A model generated the notes under the pieces. That model saw only the letters and a list, made by a program, of their open reading frames with translations. It made no database searches and was not told the origin of the DNA. From NCBI GenBank assembly GCA_039707655.1, contig CM077673.1:754001-818000 (forward strand): DNA of 64,000 bases. Direction: 5' to 3'. Origin of the DNA: Elymus sibiricus. Taxonomy: Eukaryota > Streptophyta > Magnoliopsida > Poales > Poaceae. Made by a program: the position numbers and the translations under genes. Positions 36,309 through 49,350 of this stretch are shown here, one piece after another (within the stretch, counting starts at the first letter, position 1; every line of letters starts with the position of its first letter).

Positions 36309-39300
36309 AAAATGGACCGGTGTTCACTAAAACGGTCATAACTTTGTCATTCGGTGTCCGTTTCGGACCCACAAGTACTTAAAATGCTCATGGCAAGCGT
36401 GCGAATCCAGAAAATACCCCCGCTTGCACCAGGATGCCCGAAGTACGCTCAAATTTGGCCTTAAGCAGGACTTTTTGGGCCTGAAAGTCAAAGAACATCA
36501 TTCGCCGCTGTTTTTCGGACAAGTTTCTCAACCCATTGGCAATTCCTTTTGAAGGAAATTCGAGAGATTACATTGATTATAGAAATTAGTCCCCCTGGTA
36601 CTGCCAAACATAGCTTTCTACAGATGCTCTATGATCCGCGCAATCCCATTTGGCCGTAAATTCAAGAAAATCCAGCGGCTATATGCCTTATTCTCCTCGT
36701 TTTCGCCGTGTGACATGTTGTAACTTATGTGTGTCACAGCCAAGAACGAAAGGGCATTCCTGGCATCGGTCAATATATATGTGGAAAAAATATCTCCACT
36801 ATCGAGGACACAAAATTTCGGGGCAGTGAGGCAAAAAGCGTCACGGGAAAATGAAGTTCTTTCAAGGATTGCCATAAAATGGACCGGTGTTCACTAAAAC
36901 GGTCATAACTTTGTCATTCGGTGTCCGTTTCGGACCGAGAAGTACTCAAAATACTCGCGGCGAGCATGTGAATCCCGAAAATACTCCCCGCTTGCACCAG
37001 GATGCCTGGAGTACCCTCAAATTCAGCCTTAAGCATGACTTTTTGGGCCTAAAAGTCAAAGAACATCATTCGCCGCTGTTTTCGGACAAGTTTCTGAACT
37101 CATTGGCCCTTCCTTTTGAAGGAAATTCAAGAGATTACGTTGATTATAGACATTAGCCCCCCTGGTAGGGGCAAACGTAGCTTTCTACAGATTCTCTATG
37201 ATCCGAGCAATCCCATTTGGCCGTAAATTTAAGAAAATCTAGCGGCTATATGCCTTATTCTCCTTGTTTTCGCCGTATGACATGCTGTAACTTATGAGTG
37301 TGACAGCCAAGAACGGAAGGGCATTCCTGGCATCGGTTAATATATATGTGGGAACAATATCTCCACTATCGAGGACACAAAATTTCGGGGCGGTGAGGCA
37401 AAAAGCGTCACGGGAAAATGAAGTTCTTTCAAGGACTGCCATAAAATGGACCGGTGTTCACTAAAACGGTCATAACTTTGTCATTCAGTGTCCGTTTCGG
37501 ACCCACAAGTATTTAAAATGCTCATGGCAAGCGTGCGAATCCAGAAAATACCCCCGCTTGCACCAGGATGCCCGAAGTACCCTCAAATTTGGCCTTAAGC
37601 AGGACTTTTTGGGCCTGAAAGTCAAAGAACATCATTCGCCGCTGTTTTTCGGACAAGTTTCTCAACCCATTGGCAATTCCTTTTGAAGGAAATTCGAGAG
37701 ATTACATTGATTATAGACATTAGTCCCCCTGGTAGGGCCAAACATAGATTTCTACAGATGCTCTATGATCCGCGCAATCCCATTTGGCCGTAAATTCAAG
37801 AAAATCCAGCGGCTATATGCCTTATTCTCCTCGTTTTCGCCGTGTGACATGCTGTAACTTATGTGTGTCACAGCCAAGAACGAAAGGCCATTCCTGGCAT
37901 CGGTCAATATATATGTGTAAAAAATATCTCCACTATCAAGGACACAAAATTTCGGGGCAGTGAGGCAAAAAGCGTCACGGGAAAATGAAGTTCTTTCAAG
38001 GATTGCCATAAAATGGACCGGTGTTCACTAAAACGGTCATAACTTTGTCATTCGGTGTCCGTTTCGGACCGAGAAGTACTCAAAATACTCGCGGCGAGCA
38101 TGTGAATCCAGAAAATACTCCCCGCTTGCGCCAGGATGCCAGGAGTACCCTCAAATTCAGCCTTAAGCAGGACTTTTTGGGCCTAAAAGTCAAAGAACAT
38201 CATTCGCCGCTGTTTTCGGACAAGTTTCTGAACCCATTGGCCCTTCCTTTTGAAGGAAATTCAAGATATTACGTTGATTATAGACATTAGCCCCCCTGGT
38301 AGGGACAAATGTAGCTTTCTACAGATTCTCTATGATCCGAGCAATCCCATTTGGCCGTAAATTCAAGAAAATCCAGCGGCTATATGCCTTATTCTCCTTG
38401 TTTTCGCCGTGTGACATGCTGTAACTTATGAGTGTGACAGCCAAGAACGAAAGGGCATTCCTGGCATCGGTTACTATATATGTGGAAACAATATCTCCAC
38501 TACCGAGGACACAAAATTTCGGGGCGGTGAGGCAAAAAGCGTCACGGGAAAATGAAGTTCTTTCAAGGACTGCCATAAAATGGACCGGTGTTCACTAAAA
38601 CAGTCATAACTTTGTCATTCGGTGTCCGTTTCGGACCCACAAGTACTCAAAATGCTCACGGCGAGCATGCGAATCCAGAGAATACTCCCTGCTTGCGCTA
38701 GGATGCCCGGAGTACCCTCAAATTTGGCCTTAAGCAGGACTTTTTGCGCCTGAAAGTCAAACAACATCATTCGCCGCTGTTTTTCGGACAAGTTTCTCAA
38801 CCCATTGGCAATTCCTTTGAAGGAAATTCGAGAGATTACATTGATTATAGACATTAGTCCCCCTGGTAGGGCCAAACATAGCTTTCTGCTGATGCTCTAT
38901 GATCCGGAAAATCCCATTTGGCCGTAAATTCAAGAAAATCCAGTGGCTATATGCCTTATTCTCCTTGTTTTCGCCGTGTGACATGCTGTAACTTATGAGT
39001 GTGACAGCCAAGAACGAAAGGGCATTCCTGGCATCGGTCAATATATATGTGGGAACAATATCTCCACTATCGAGGACACAAAATTTCGGGGCGGTGAGGC
39101 AAAAAGCGTCACGGGAAAATGAAGTTCTTTCAAGGACTGCCATAAAATGGACCGGCTTTCACTAAAACGGTCATAACTTTTTTATTCGGTGTCCGTTTCG
39201 GACCCACAAGTACTTAAAATGCTCGTGGCAAGCGTGCAAATCCAGAAAATACCCCTTCTTGCACCAGGATGCCCGGGGTACCCTCAAATTTGGCGTTAAG

Positions 39301-42300
39301 CAGGAGTTTTTGGGCCTGAAAGTCAAAGAACATCATTCGCCGCTGTTTTTCGGACAAGTTTCTCAACCCATTGGCAATTCCTTTTGAAGGAAATTCGAGA
39401 GATTACATTGATTATAGACATTAGTCCCCCTGGTAGGGCCAAACATAGCTTTCTACAGATGCTCTATGATCCGCACAATACCATTTGGCCGTAAATTCAA
39501 GAAAATCCAGCGGCTATACGCCTTATTCTCCTCGTTTTCGCCGTGTGACATGCTGTAACTTATGTGTGTCACAGCCAAGAACGAAAAGGCATTCCTGGCA
39601 TCGGTAAATATATATGTGGAAAAAATATCTCCACTATCGAGGACACAAAATTTCGGGGCGGTGACGCAAAAAGCGTCATGGGAAAATGAAGTTCTTTCAA
39701 GGACTGCCATAAAATGGACCGGTGTTCACTAAATCGGTCATAACTTTGTCCTTCGGTGTCCGTTTCGGACCGACAAGTACTCAAAATACTCGCAGCAAGC
39801 ATGTGAATCCAGAAAATACTCCCCGCTTGCGCCAGGATGCCAGGAGTACCCTCAAATTCAGCCTTAAGCAGGACTTTTTGGGCCTAAAAGTCAAAGAACA
39901 TCATTCGCCGCTGTTTTCGGACAAGTTTCTGAACCCATTGGCCCTTCCTTTTGAAGGAAATTCAAGATATTACGTTGATTATAGACATTAGCCCCCCTGG
40001 TAGGGGCAAATGTAGCTTTCTACAGATTCTCTATGATCCGAGCAATCCCATTTGGCCGTAAATTCAAGAAAATCCAGCGGCTATATGCCTTATTCTCCTT
40101 GTTTTCGCCGTGTGACATGCTGTAACTTATGAGTGTGACAGCCAAGAACGAAAGGGCATTCCTGGCATCGGTTACTATATATGTGGAAACAATATCTCCA
40201 CTACCGAGGACACAAAATTTCGGGGCGGTGAGGCAAAAAGCGTCACGGGAAAATGAAGTTCTTTCAAGGACTGCCATAAAATGGACCGGTGTTCACTAAA
40301 ACAGTCATAACTTTGTCATTCGGTGTCCGTTTCGGAACCACAAGTACTTAAAATGCTCATGGCAAGCGTGCGAATCCAGAAAATACCCCCGCTTGCACCA
40401 GGATGCCCGAAGTACGCTCAAATTTGGCCTTAAGCAGGACTTTTTGGGCCTGAAAGTCAAAGAACATCATTCGCCGCTGTTTTTCGGACAAGTTTCTCAA
40501 CCCATTGGCAATTCCTTTTGAAGGAAATTCGAGAGATTACATTGATTATAGAAATTAGTCCCCCTGGTACTGCCAAACATAGCTTTCTACAGATGCTCTA
40601 TGATCCGCGCAATCCCATTTGGCCGTAAATTCAAGAAAATCCAGCGGCTATATGCCTTATTCTCCTCGTTTTCGCCGTGTGACATGTTGTAACTTATGTG
40701 TGTCACAGCCAAGAACGAAAGGGCATTCCTGGCATCGGTCAATATATATGTGGAAAAAATATCTCCACTATCGAGGACACAAAATTTCGGGGCAGTGAGG
40801 CAAAAAGCGTCACGGGAAAATGAAGTTCTTTCAAGGATTGCCATAAAATGGACCGGTGTTCACTAAAACGGTCATAACTTTGTCATTCGGTGTCCGTTTC
40901 GGACCGAGAAGTACTCAAAATACTCGCGGCGAGCATGTGAATCCCGAAAATACTCCCCGCTTGCACCAGGATGCCTGGAGTACCCTCAAATTCAGCCTTA
41001 AGCATGACTTTTTGGGCCTAAAAGTCAAAGAACATCATTCGCCGCTGTTTTCGGACAAGTTTCTGAACTCATTGGCCCTTCCTTTTGAAGGAAATTCAAG
41101 AGATTACGTTGATTATAGACATTAGCCCCCCTGGTAGGGGCAAACGTAGCTTTCTACAGATTCTCTATGATCCGAGCAATCCCATTTGGCCGTAAATTTA
41201 AGAAAATCTAGCGGCTATATGCCTTATTCTCCTTGTTTTCGCCGTATGACATGCTGTAACTTATGAGTGTGACAGCCAAGAACGGAAGGGCATTCCTGGC
41301 ATCGGTTAATATATATGTCGGAACAATATCTCCACTATCGAGGACACAAAATTTCGGGGCGGTGAGGCAAAAAGCGTCACGGGAAAATGAAGTTCTTTCA
41401 AGGACTGCCATAAAATGGACCGGTGTTCACTAAAACGGTCATAACTTTGTCATTCAGTGTCCGTTTCGGACCCACAAGTATTTAAAATGCTCATGGCAAG
41501 CGTGCGAATCCAGAAAATACCCCCGCTTGCACCAGGATGCCCGAAGTACCCTCAAATTTGGCCTTAAGCAGGACTTTTTGGGCCTGAAAGTCAAAGAACA
41601 TCATTCGCCGCTGTTTTTCGGACAAGTTTCTCAACCCATTGGCAATTCCTTTTGAAGGAAATTCGAGAGATTACATTGATTATAGACATTAGTCCCCCTG
41701 GTAGGGCCAAACATAGATTTCTACAGATGCTCTATGATCCGCGCAATCCCATTTGGCCGTAAATTCAAGAAAATCCAGCGGCTATATGCCTTATTCTCCT
41801 CGTTTTCGCCGTGTGACATGCTGTAACTTATGTGTGTCACAGCCAAGAACGAAAGGCCATTCCTGGCATCGGTCAATATATATGTGTAAAAAATATCTCC
41901 ACTATCAAGGACACAAAATTTCGGGGCAGTGAGGCAAAAAGCGTCACGGGAAAATGAAGTTCTTTCAAGGATTGCCATAAAATGGACCGGTGTTCACTAA
42001 AACGGTCATAACTTTGTCATTCGGTGTCCGTTTCGGACCGAGAAGTACTCAAAATACTCGCGGCGAGCATGTGAATCCAGAAAATACTCCCCGCTTGCGC
42101 CAGGATGCCAGGAGTACCCTCAAATTCAGCCTTAAGCAGGACTTTTTGGGCCTAAAAGTCAAAGAACATCATTCGCCGCTGTTTTCGGACAAGTTTCTGA
42201 ACCCATTGGCCCTTCCTTTTGAAGGAAATTCAAGATATTACGTTGATTATAGACATTAGCCCCCCTGGTAGGGGCAAATGTAGCTTTCTACAGATTCTCT

Positions 42301-44246
42301 ATGATCCGAGCAATCCCATTTGGCCGTAAATTCAAGAAAATCCAGCGGCTATATGCCTTATTCTCCTTGTTTTCGCCGTGTGACATGCTGTAACTTATGA
42401 GTGTGACAGCCAAGAACGAAAGGGCATTCCTGGCATCGGTTACTATATATGTGGAAACAATATCTCCACTACCGAGGACACAAAATTTCGGGGCGGTGAG
42501 GCAAAAAGCGTCACGGGAAAATGAAGTTCTTTCAAGGACTGCCATAAAATGGACCGGTGTTCACTAAAACAGTCATAACTTTGTCATTCGGTGTCCGTTT
42601 CGGACCAGCAAGTACTCAAAATGCTCACGGCGAGCATGCGAATCCAGAGAATACTCCCTGCTTGCGCTAGGATGCCCGGAGTACCATCAAATTTGGCCTT
42701 AAGCAGGAATTTTTGCGCCTGAAAGTCAAACAACATCATTCGCCGCTGTTTTTCGGACAAGTTTCTCAACCCATTGGCAATTCCTTTGAAGGAAATTCGA
42801 GAGATTACATTGATTATAGACATTAGTCCCCCTGGTAGGGCCAATCATAGCTTTCTGCTGATGCTCTATGATCCGGAAAATCCCATTTGGCCGTAAATTC
42901 AAGAAAATCCAGTGGCTATATGCCTTATTCTCCTTGTTTTCGCCGTGTGACATGCTGTAACTTATGAGTGTGACAGCCAAGAACGAAAGAGCATTCCTGG
43001 CATCGGTCAATATATATGTGGGAACAATATCTCCACTATCGAGGACACAAAATTTCGGGGCGGTGAGGCAAAAAGCGTCACGGGAAAATGAAGTTCTTTC
43101 AAGGACTGCCATAAAATGGACCGGCTTTCACTAAAACGGTCATAACTTTTTTATTCGGTGTCCGTTTCGGACCCACAAGTACTTAAAATGCTCGTGGCAA
43201 GCGTGCAAATCCAGAAAATACCCCTTCTTGCACCAGGATGCCCGGGGTACCCTCAAATTTGGCGTTAAGCAGGAGTTTTTGGGCCTGAAAGTCAAAGAAC
43301 ATCATTCGCCGCTGTTTTTCGGACAAGTTTCTCAACCCATTGGCAATTCCTTTTGAAGGAAATTCGAGAGATTACATTGATTATAGACATTAGTCCCCCT
43401 GGTAGGGCCAAACATAGCTTTCTACAGATGCTCTATGATCCGCACAATACCATTTGGCCGTAAATTCAAGAAAATCCAGCGGCTATACGCCTTATTCTCC
43501 TCGTTTTCGCCGTGTGACATGCTGTAACTTATGTGTGTCACAGCCAAGAACGAAAAGGCATTCCTGGCATCGGTAAATATATATGTGGAAAAAATATCTC
43601 CACTATCGAGGACACAAAATTTCGGGGCGGTGAGGCAAAAAGCGTCATGGGAAAATGAAGTTCTTTCAAGGACTGCCATAAAATGGACCGGTGTTCACTA
43701 AATCGGTCATAACTTTGTCCTTCGGTGTCCGTTTCGGACCGACAAGTACTCAAAATACTCGCAGCAAGCATGTGAATCCAGAAAATACTCCCCGCTTGCG
43801 CTAGTATGCCTGGAGTACCCTCAAATTCAGCCTTAAGCAGGACTTTTTGGGCCTGAAAGTCAAAGAACATCATTCGCCCATGTTTTCGGACAAGTTTCTG
43901 AACCCATTGGCCCTTCCTTTTGAAGGAAATTCAAGAGATTACATTGATTATAGACATTAGCCCCCCTGGTAGGGGCAAACGTACCTTTCTACAGATGCTC
44001 TATGATCCGGGCAATCCCATTTGGCCGTAAATTCAAGAAAATCCAACAGCTATATGCCTTATCCTCCTTGTTTTCGCCGTGTGATATGCTGTAACTTATG
44101 TGTGTGACAGCCAAGAATGAAAGGGCATTCCTGGCATCGGTCAATATATATGTGGAAACAATATCTCCACTCTCGAGAACACAAAATTTCGGGGCGGTGA
44201 GGCAAAAAGCGTCACGGGAAAATGAAGTTCTTTCAAGGACTGCCAT
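36309..44246 (+). repeat. 7-mer duplication (3969 bp) with mosaic junction
   Basis: Units end at 36875 (C), 37442 (A/B), 38009 (C), 38576 (A), 39143 (B), 39710 (C), 40277 (A), 40844 (C), 41411 (A/B), 41978 (C), 42545 (A), 43112 (B), 43679 (C), 44246 (A variant). The stretch from about 36.34 to 39.83 kb reappears 3969 bp later at about 40.31 to 43.80 kb with few changes. Shared private variants are TACGCTCAAATTTGG, TAGAAATTAGTC, GTACTGCC, AAGCATGACTTTTTG, GTGTAAAAAATATC, TTACTATATATG and ATCCGGAAAATCC. The 39711-40277 unit and the start of the next are recombinant. Confidence 0.9.
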
Positions 44247-47200
44247 AAAATGGACCGGTGTTCACTAAAACGGTCATAACTTTGTCATTCGGTGTCCGTT
44301 TCAGACCCACAAGTACTCAAAATGCTCACGGCGAGCGTGCGAATCCAGAAAATACTCCCCGCTTGCGCTAGGATGCCCGCAGTATCCTCAAATTTGGCCT
44401 TAAGCAGGACTTTTTGGGCCTGAAAGTCAAAGAACATCATTCGCCACGGTTTTTCAGACAAGTTTCTCAACCCATTATCAATTCCTTTTGAAGGAAATTC
44501 GAGAGATTACGTTGATTATAGACATTAGTCCCCCTGGTAGGACCAAACATAGCTTTCAGCTGATGCTCTATGATCCGGGCAATCCCATTTGGCCGTAAAT
44601 TCAAGAAAATCCAGCGGCTATATGCCGTATTCTCCTTGTTTTCGCCGTGTGACATGCTGTAACTTATGTGTGGGACAGCCAAGAACGAAAGGGCATTCCT
44701 GGCATCGGTCAATATATATGTGGGAACAATATCTCCACTATCGAGGACACAAAATTTCGGGGCGGTGAGGCAAAAAGCGTCACTGGAAAATGAAGTTCTT
44801 CCAAGGACTGCCATAAAATGGACTGGTGTTCACTAAAACGGTCATAACTTTGTCATTCGGTATCCGTTTCAGACCCACAAGTACTTAAAATGCTCGTGGC
44901 AAGCGTGCGAATCCAGAAAATACCCCCGCTTGCACCAGGATGCCGGAAGTACCCTCAAATTTGGCCTTAAGCAGGACTTTTTGGGCCTGAAAGTCAAAGA
45001 ACATCATTCGCCGCTGTTTTTCGGACAAGTTTCTCAACCCATTGGCAATTCCTTTTGAAGGAAATTCGAGAGATTACATTGATTATAGACATTAGTCCCC
45101 CTGGTAGGGCCAAACATAGCTTTCTACAGATGCTCTATGATCCGCGCAATCCCATTTGGCCGTAAATTCAAGAAAATCCAGCGGCTATATGCCTTATTCT
45201 CCTCGTTTTCGCCGTGTGACATGCTGTAACTTATGTGTGTCACCGCCAAGAACGAAAGGGCATTCCTGGCATCGGTCAATATATATGTGGAAAAAATATC
45301 TGCACTATCGAGGACTCAAAATTTCGGGGCAGTGAGGCAAAAAGCGTCATGGGAAAATGAAGTTCTTTCAAGGACTGCCATAAAATGGACCGGTGTTCAC
45401 TAAATCGGTCATAACTTTGTCCTTCGGTGTCCGTTTCGGACCGACAAGTACTCAAAATACTCGCGGCAAGCATGTGAATCCAGAAAATACTCCCCGCTTG
45501 CGCCAGTATGCCCGGAGTACCCTCAAATTCAGCCTTTAGCAGGACTTTTTGGGCCTGAAAGTCAAAGAACATCATTCGCCCATGTTTTCGGACAAGTTTC
45601 TGAACCCATTGGCCCTTCCTTTTGAAGGAAATTCAAGAGATTACGTTGATTATATACATTAGCCCCCCTGGTAGGGGCAAACGTAGCTTTCTACAGATGC
45701 TCTATGATACGGGCAATCCCATTTGGCCGTAAATTCAAGAAAATCCAGCGGCTATATGCCTTATTCGCCTTGTTTTCGCCGTGTGACATGCTGTAACTTA
45801 TGTGTGTGACAGCCAAGAACGAAAGGGTATTCCTAGCATCGGTCAATATATATGTGGGAACAATATCTCCACTATCGAGGACACAAAATTTCGGGGCGGT
45901 GAGGCAAAAAGCGTCACGGGAAAATGAAGTTCTTTCAAGGACTGCCATAAAATGGACCGGTGTTCACTAACACGGTCATAACTTTGTCATTCGGTGTCCG
46001 TTTCAGACCCACAAGTTCTTAAAATGCTCGCGGCAAGCATGTGAATCCAGAATATACCCCCACTTGCACCAGGATGCCCGGAGTACCCTCAAATTTGGCC
46101 TTAAGCAGGACTTTTTGGGCCTGAAAGTCAAAGAACATCATTCGCCGCTATTTTTCGGACAAGTTTCTCAACCCATTGGCAATTCCTTTTGAAGGAAATT
46201 CGAGAGCTACATTGATTATAGACATTATTCCCCCTGGTAGGGCCAAACATAGCTTTCTGCAGATGCTCTATGATCCGCGCAATCCCATTTGGCCGTAAAT
46301 TCAAGAAAATCTAGTGGCTATATGCCTTATTCTCCTCATTTTCGCCGTGTGACATGCTGTAACTTATGTGTGTCACAGCCAAGAACGAAAGGGCATTCCT
46401 GGCATTGATCAATATATATGTGGAAAAAATATCTCCACTATCGAGGACACAAAATTTCGGGGCGGTATGGCAAAAAGCATCACGGGAAAATGAAGTTCTT
46501 TCAAGGAAAGCCATAAAATGGACCGGTGTTCACTAAAACGATCATAACTTTGTCATTCGTTGTCCGTTTCGGACCGACAAGTACTCAAAATACTCGCGGC
46601 CAGCATGTGAATCCAGAAAATACTCCCCGCTTGCACCAGGATGCCCGAAGTACCCTCAAATTCAGCCTTAAGCAGGACTTTTTGTTCCTGAAAGTCAAAG
46701 AACATCATTCGCCGCTGTTTTCGGACAAGTTTCTGAACCCATTGGCCCTTCCTTTTGAAGGAAATTCAAGGGATTACGTTGATTATAGACATTAGCCCCC
46801 CTGGTAGGGGCAAACTTACCTTTCTACAGATGCTCTATGATCCGGGCAATCCCATTTGGCCGTAAATTCAAGAAAATCCAGCGGCTATATGCCTTATTCT
46901 CCTTGTTTTCGCCGTGTGACATGCTGTAACTTATGTGTGTGACAGCCAAGAACGAAAGGGCATTCCTGGCATCGGTCAATATATATGTGGGAACAATATC
47001 TCCACTATCGAGGACACAAATTTTCGGGGCGGTGAGGCGAAAAGCGTCACGGGAAAATGAAGTTCTTTCAGGACTGCCATAAAATGGACCGGTGTTCACT
47101 AAAACGGTCATAACTTTGTCATTCGGTGTCCGTTTCGGACCGACAAGTACTTAAAATTCTCACAGCGAGCATGTGAATCCAGAAAATACTCCCTGCTTGC

Positions 47201-49350
47201 GCTAGGATGCCCGGAGTACTCTCAAATTTGGCCTTAAGCAGGACTTTTTGGGCCTGAAAGTCAAAGAACATCAGTCGCTACTGTTTTTCGGACAAGTTTC
47301 TCAAACCATTGGCAATTCCTTTTGAAGGAAATTCGAGAGATTACATTGATTATAGACATTAGTCCCCCTGGTAGGGCCAAACATAGCTTTCTGCAGATGC
47401 TCTATGATCCGTCCAATCACATTTGGCCGTAAATTCAAGAAAATCCAGCGGCTATATGCCTTATTCTCCTTGTTTTCGCCGTGTGACATGCTGTAACTTA
47501 TGTGTGTCATAGCCAAGAACGAAAGGGCATTCCTGGCATCGGTCAATAGATATGTGGAAAAAATATCTCCACTATCGAGGACACAAAATTTCGGGGCGGT
47601 GAGGCAAAAAGCGTCACGGGAAAATGAAGTTCTTTCAAGGACTGCCATAAAATGGACCGGTGTTCACTAAAACGGTCATAACTTTGTCATTCGGTGTCCG
47701 TTTCGGACCGAGAACTACTCAAAATACTCACGGCGAGCATGTGAATCCAGAAAATACTCCCCGCTTGCGCCAGGATGCCTGGAGTACCCTCAAATTCAGC
47801 CTTAAGCACGACTTTTTGGGCCTGAAAGTCAAAGAACATCATTCGCCGCTGTTGTCGGACAAGTTTCTGAACCCATTGGCCCTTCCTTTTGAAGGAAATT
47901 CAAGAGATTACATTGATTATAGACATTAGCCCCACTGGTAGGGGCAAACGTAGCTTTCTACAGATTCTCTATGATTCGGGCAATCCCATTTGGCCGTAAA
48001 TTCAAGAAAATCCAGCGGCTATATGCCTTATTCTCCTTGTTTTCGCCGTGTGACATGCTGTAACTTATGTGTGTGACAGCCAAGAACGAAAGGGCATTCC
48101 TGGCATCGGTCAATATATATGTGGAAACAATATCTCCACTATCGAGGACACAAAATTTTGGGGTGGTGAGGCAAAAAGCGTCACGGGAAAATGAAGTTCT
48201 TTCAAGGACTGCCATAAAATGGACCGGTGTTCACTAAAACGGTCATAACTTTGTCATTCGGTGTCCGTTTCGGACCCACAAGTACTCAAAATGCTCACGG
48301 CGAGCGTGCGAATCCAGAAAATATTCCCCGCTTGCGCTAGGATGCCTGGATTACCCTTAAATTTGGCCTTAAGCAGGACTTTTTGGGCCTGAAAGTCGAA
48401 GAACATCATTCGCCGCTGTTTTCGGGCAAGTTTCTGAACCCATTGTCCCTTCCTTTTGAAGGAAATTCAAGAGATTACATTGATTATAGACATTAGCCCC
48501 CCTGGTAGGGGCAAACGTACCTTTCTACAGATGCTCTATGATCCGAGCAATCCCATTTGGCCGTAGATTCAAGAAAATCCAGCGGCTATATGCCTTATTC
48601 TCCTTGTTTTCGCCGTGTGACATGCTGTAACTTATGTGTGTCACAGCCAAGAACGAAAGGGCATTCCTGGCATCGGTCAATATATATGTGGAAACAAAAT
48701 CTCCACTATCGAGGACACAAAATTTCGGGGCGGTGAGGCAAAAAGCGTCACGGGAAAATGAAGTTCTTTCAAGGACTGCCATAAAATGGACCGGTGTTCA
48801 CTAAAACGGTCATAACTTTGTCATTCGGTGTCCGTTTCGGACCCACAAGTACTCAAAATGCTCACAGCGAGCATGCGAATCCAGAAAATGCTCCCCGCTT
48901 GCGCTGGGATGGCCGGAGTACCCTCAAATTTGGCCTTAAGCAGGACTTTTTGTGCCTGAAAGTGAAAGAACATCATTCGCGACTGTTTTTCGGACAAGTT
49001 TCTCAACCCATTGGCAATTCCTTTTGAAGGAAATTCGAGAAATTACGTTGATTATAGACATTAATCCCCCTAGTAGGGCCAAACATAGCTTTCTGCTGAT
49101 GCTCTATGATCCGGGCAATCCCATTTGGCCGTAAATTCATGAAAATCCAGCGGCTATATGCCTTATTGTCCTTGTTTTCGCCGTGTGACATGTTGTAACT
49201 TATGAGTGTGACAGCCAAGAACGAAAGGGCATTCCTGGCATCGGTCAATATATATGTGGAAACAATATCTCCACTATCGAGGACACAAATTTTCGGGGCG
49301 GTGAGGCAAAAAGCGTCACGGGAAAGTGAAGTTCTTTCAAGGACTGCCAT
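44247..49350 (+). repeat. Divergent monomer block 2
   Basis: Units end at 44814 (B), 45381 (C), 45948 (A variant), 46514 (C), 47080 (A variant), 47648 (B/C), 48215 (A), 48782 (B/A) and 49350 (B variant). From 46515 onward the order and private variants match 11397-14232 at an offset of 35,118 bp: TTTTTGTTCCTG, TTTCAGGACTGCC, ATCCGTCCAATC, AATAGATATGTGG, TTTTGGGGTGGTG, TTCGGGCAAG and GCTGGGATGGCC. Block 1 lacks the equivalent of four monomers between the A unit ending at 44246 and this point. Confidence 0.86.

Noticed and set aside
36309..44246. The 3969-bp duplication as an assembly error.
   Set aside because: The copies differ at several single bases and have mosaic boundaries, which a simple assembly duplication would not give. 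It still cannot be fully excluded without reads.
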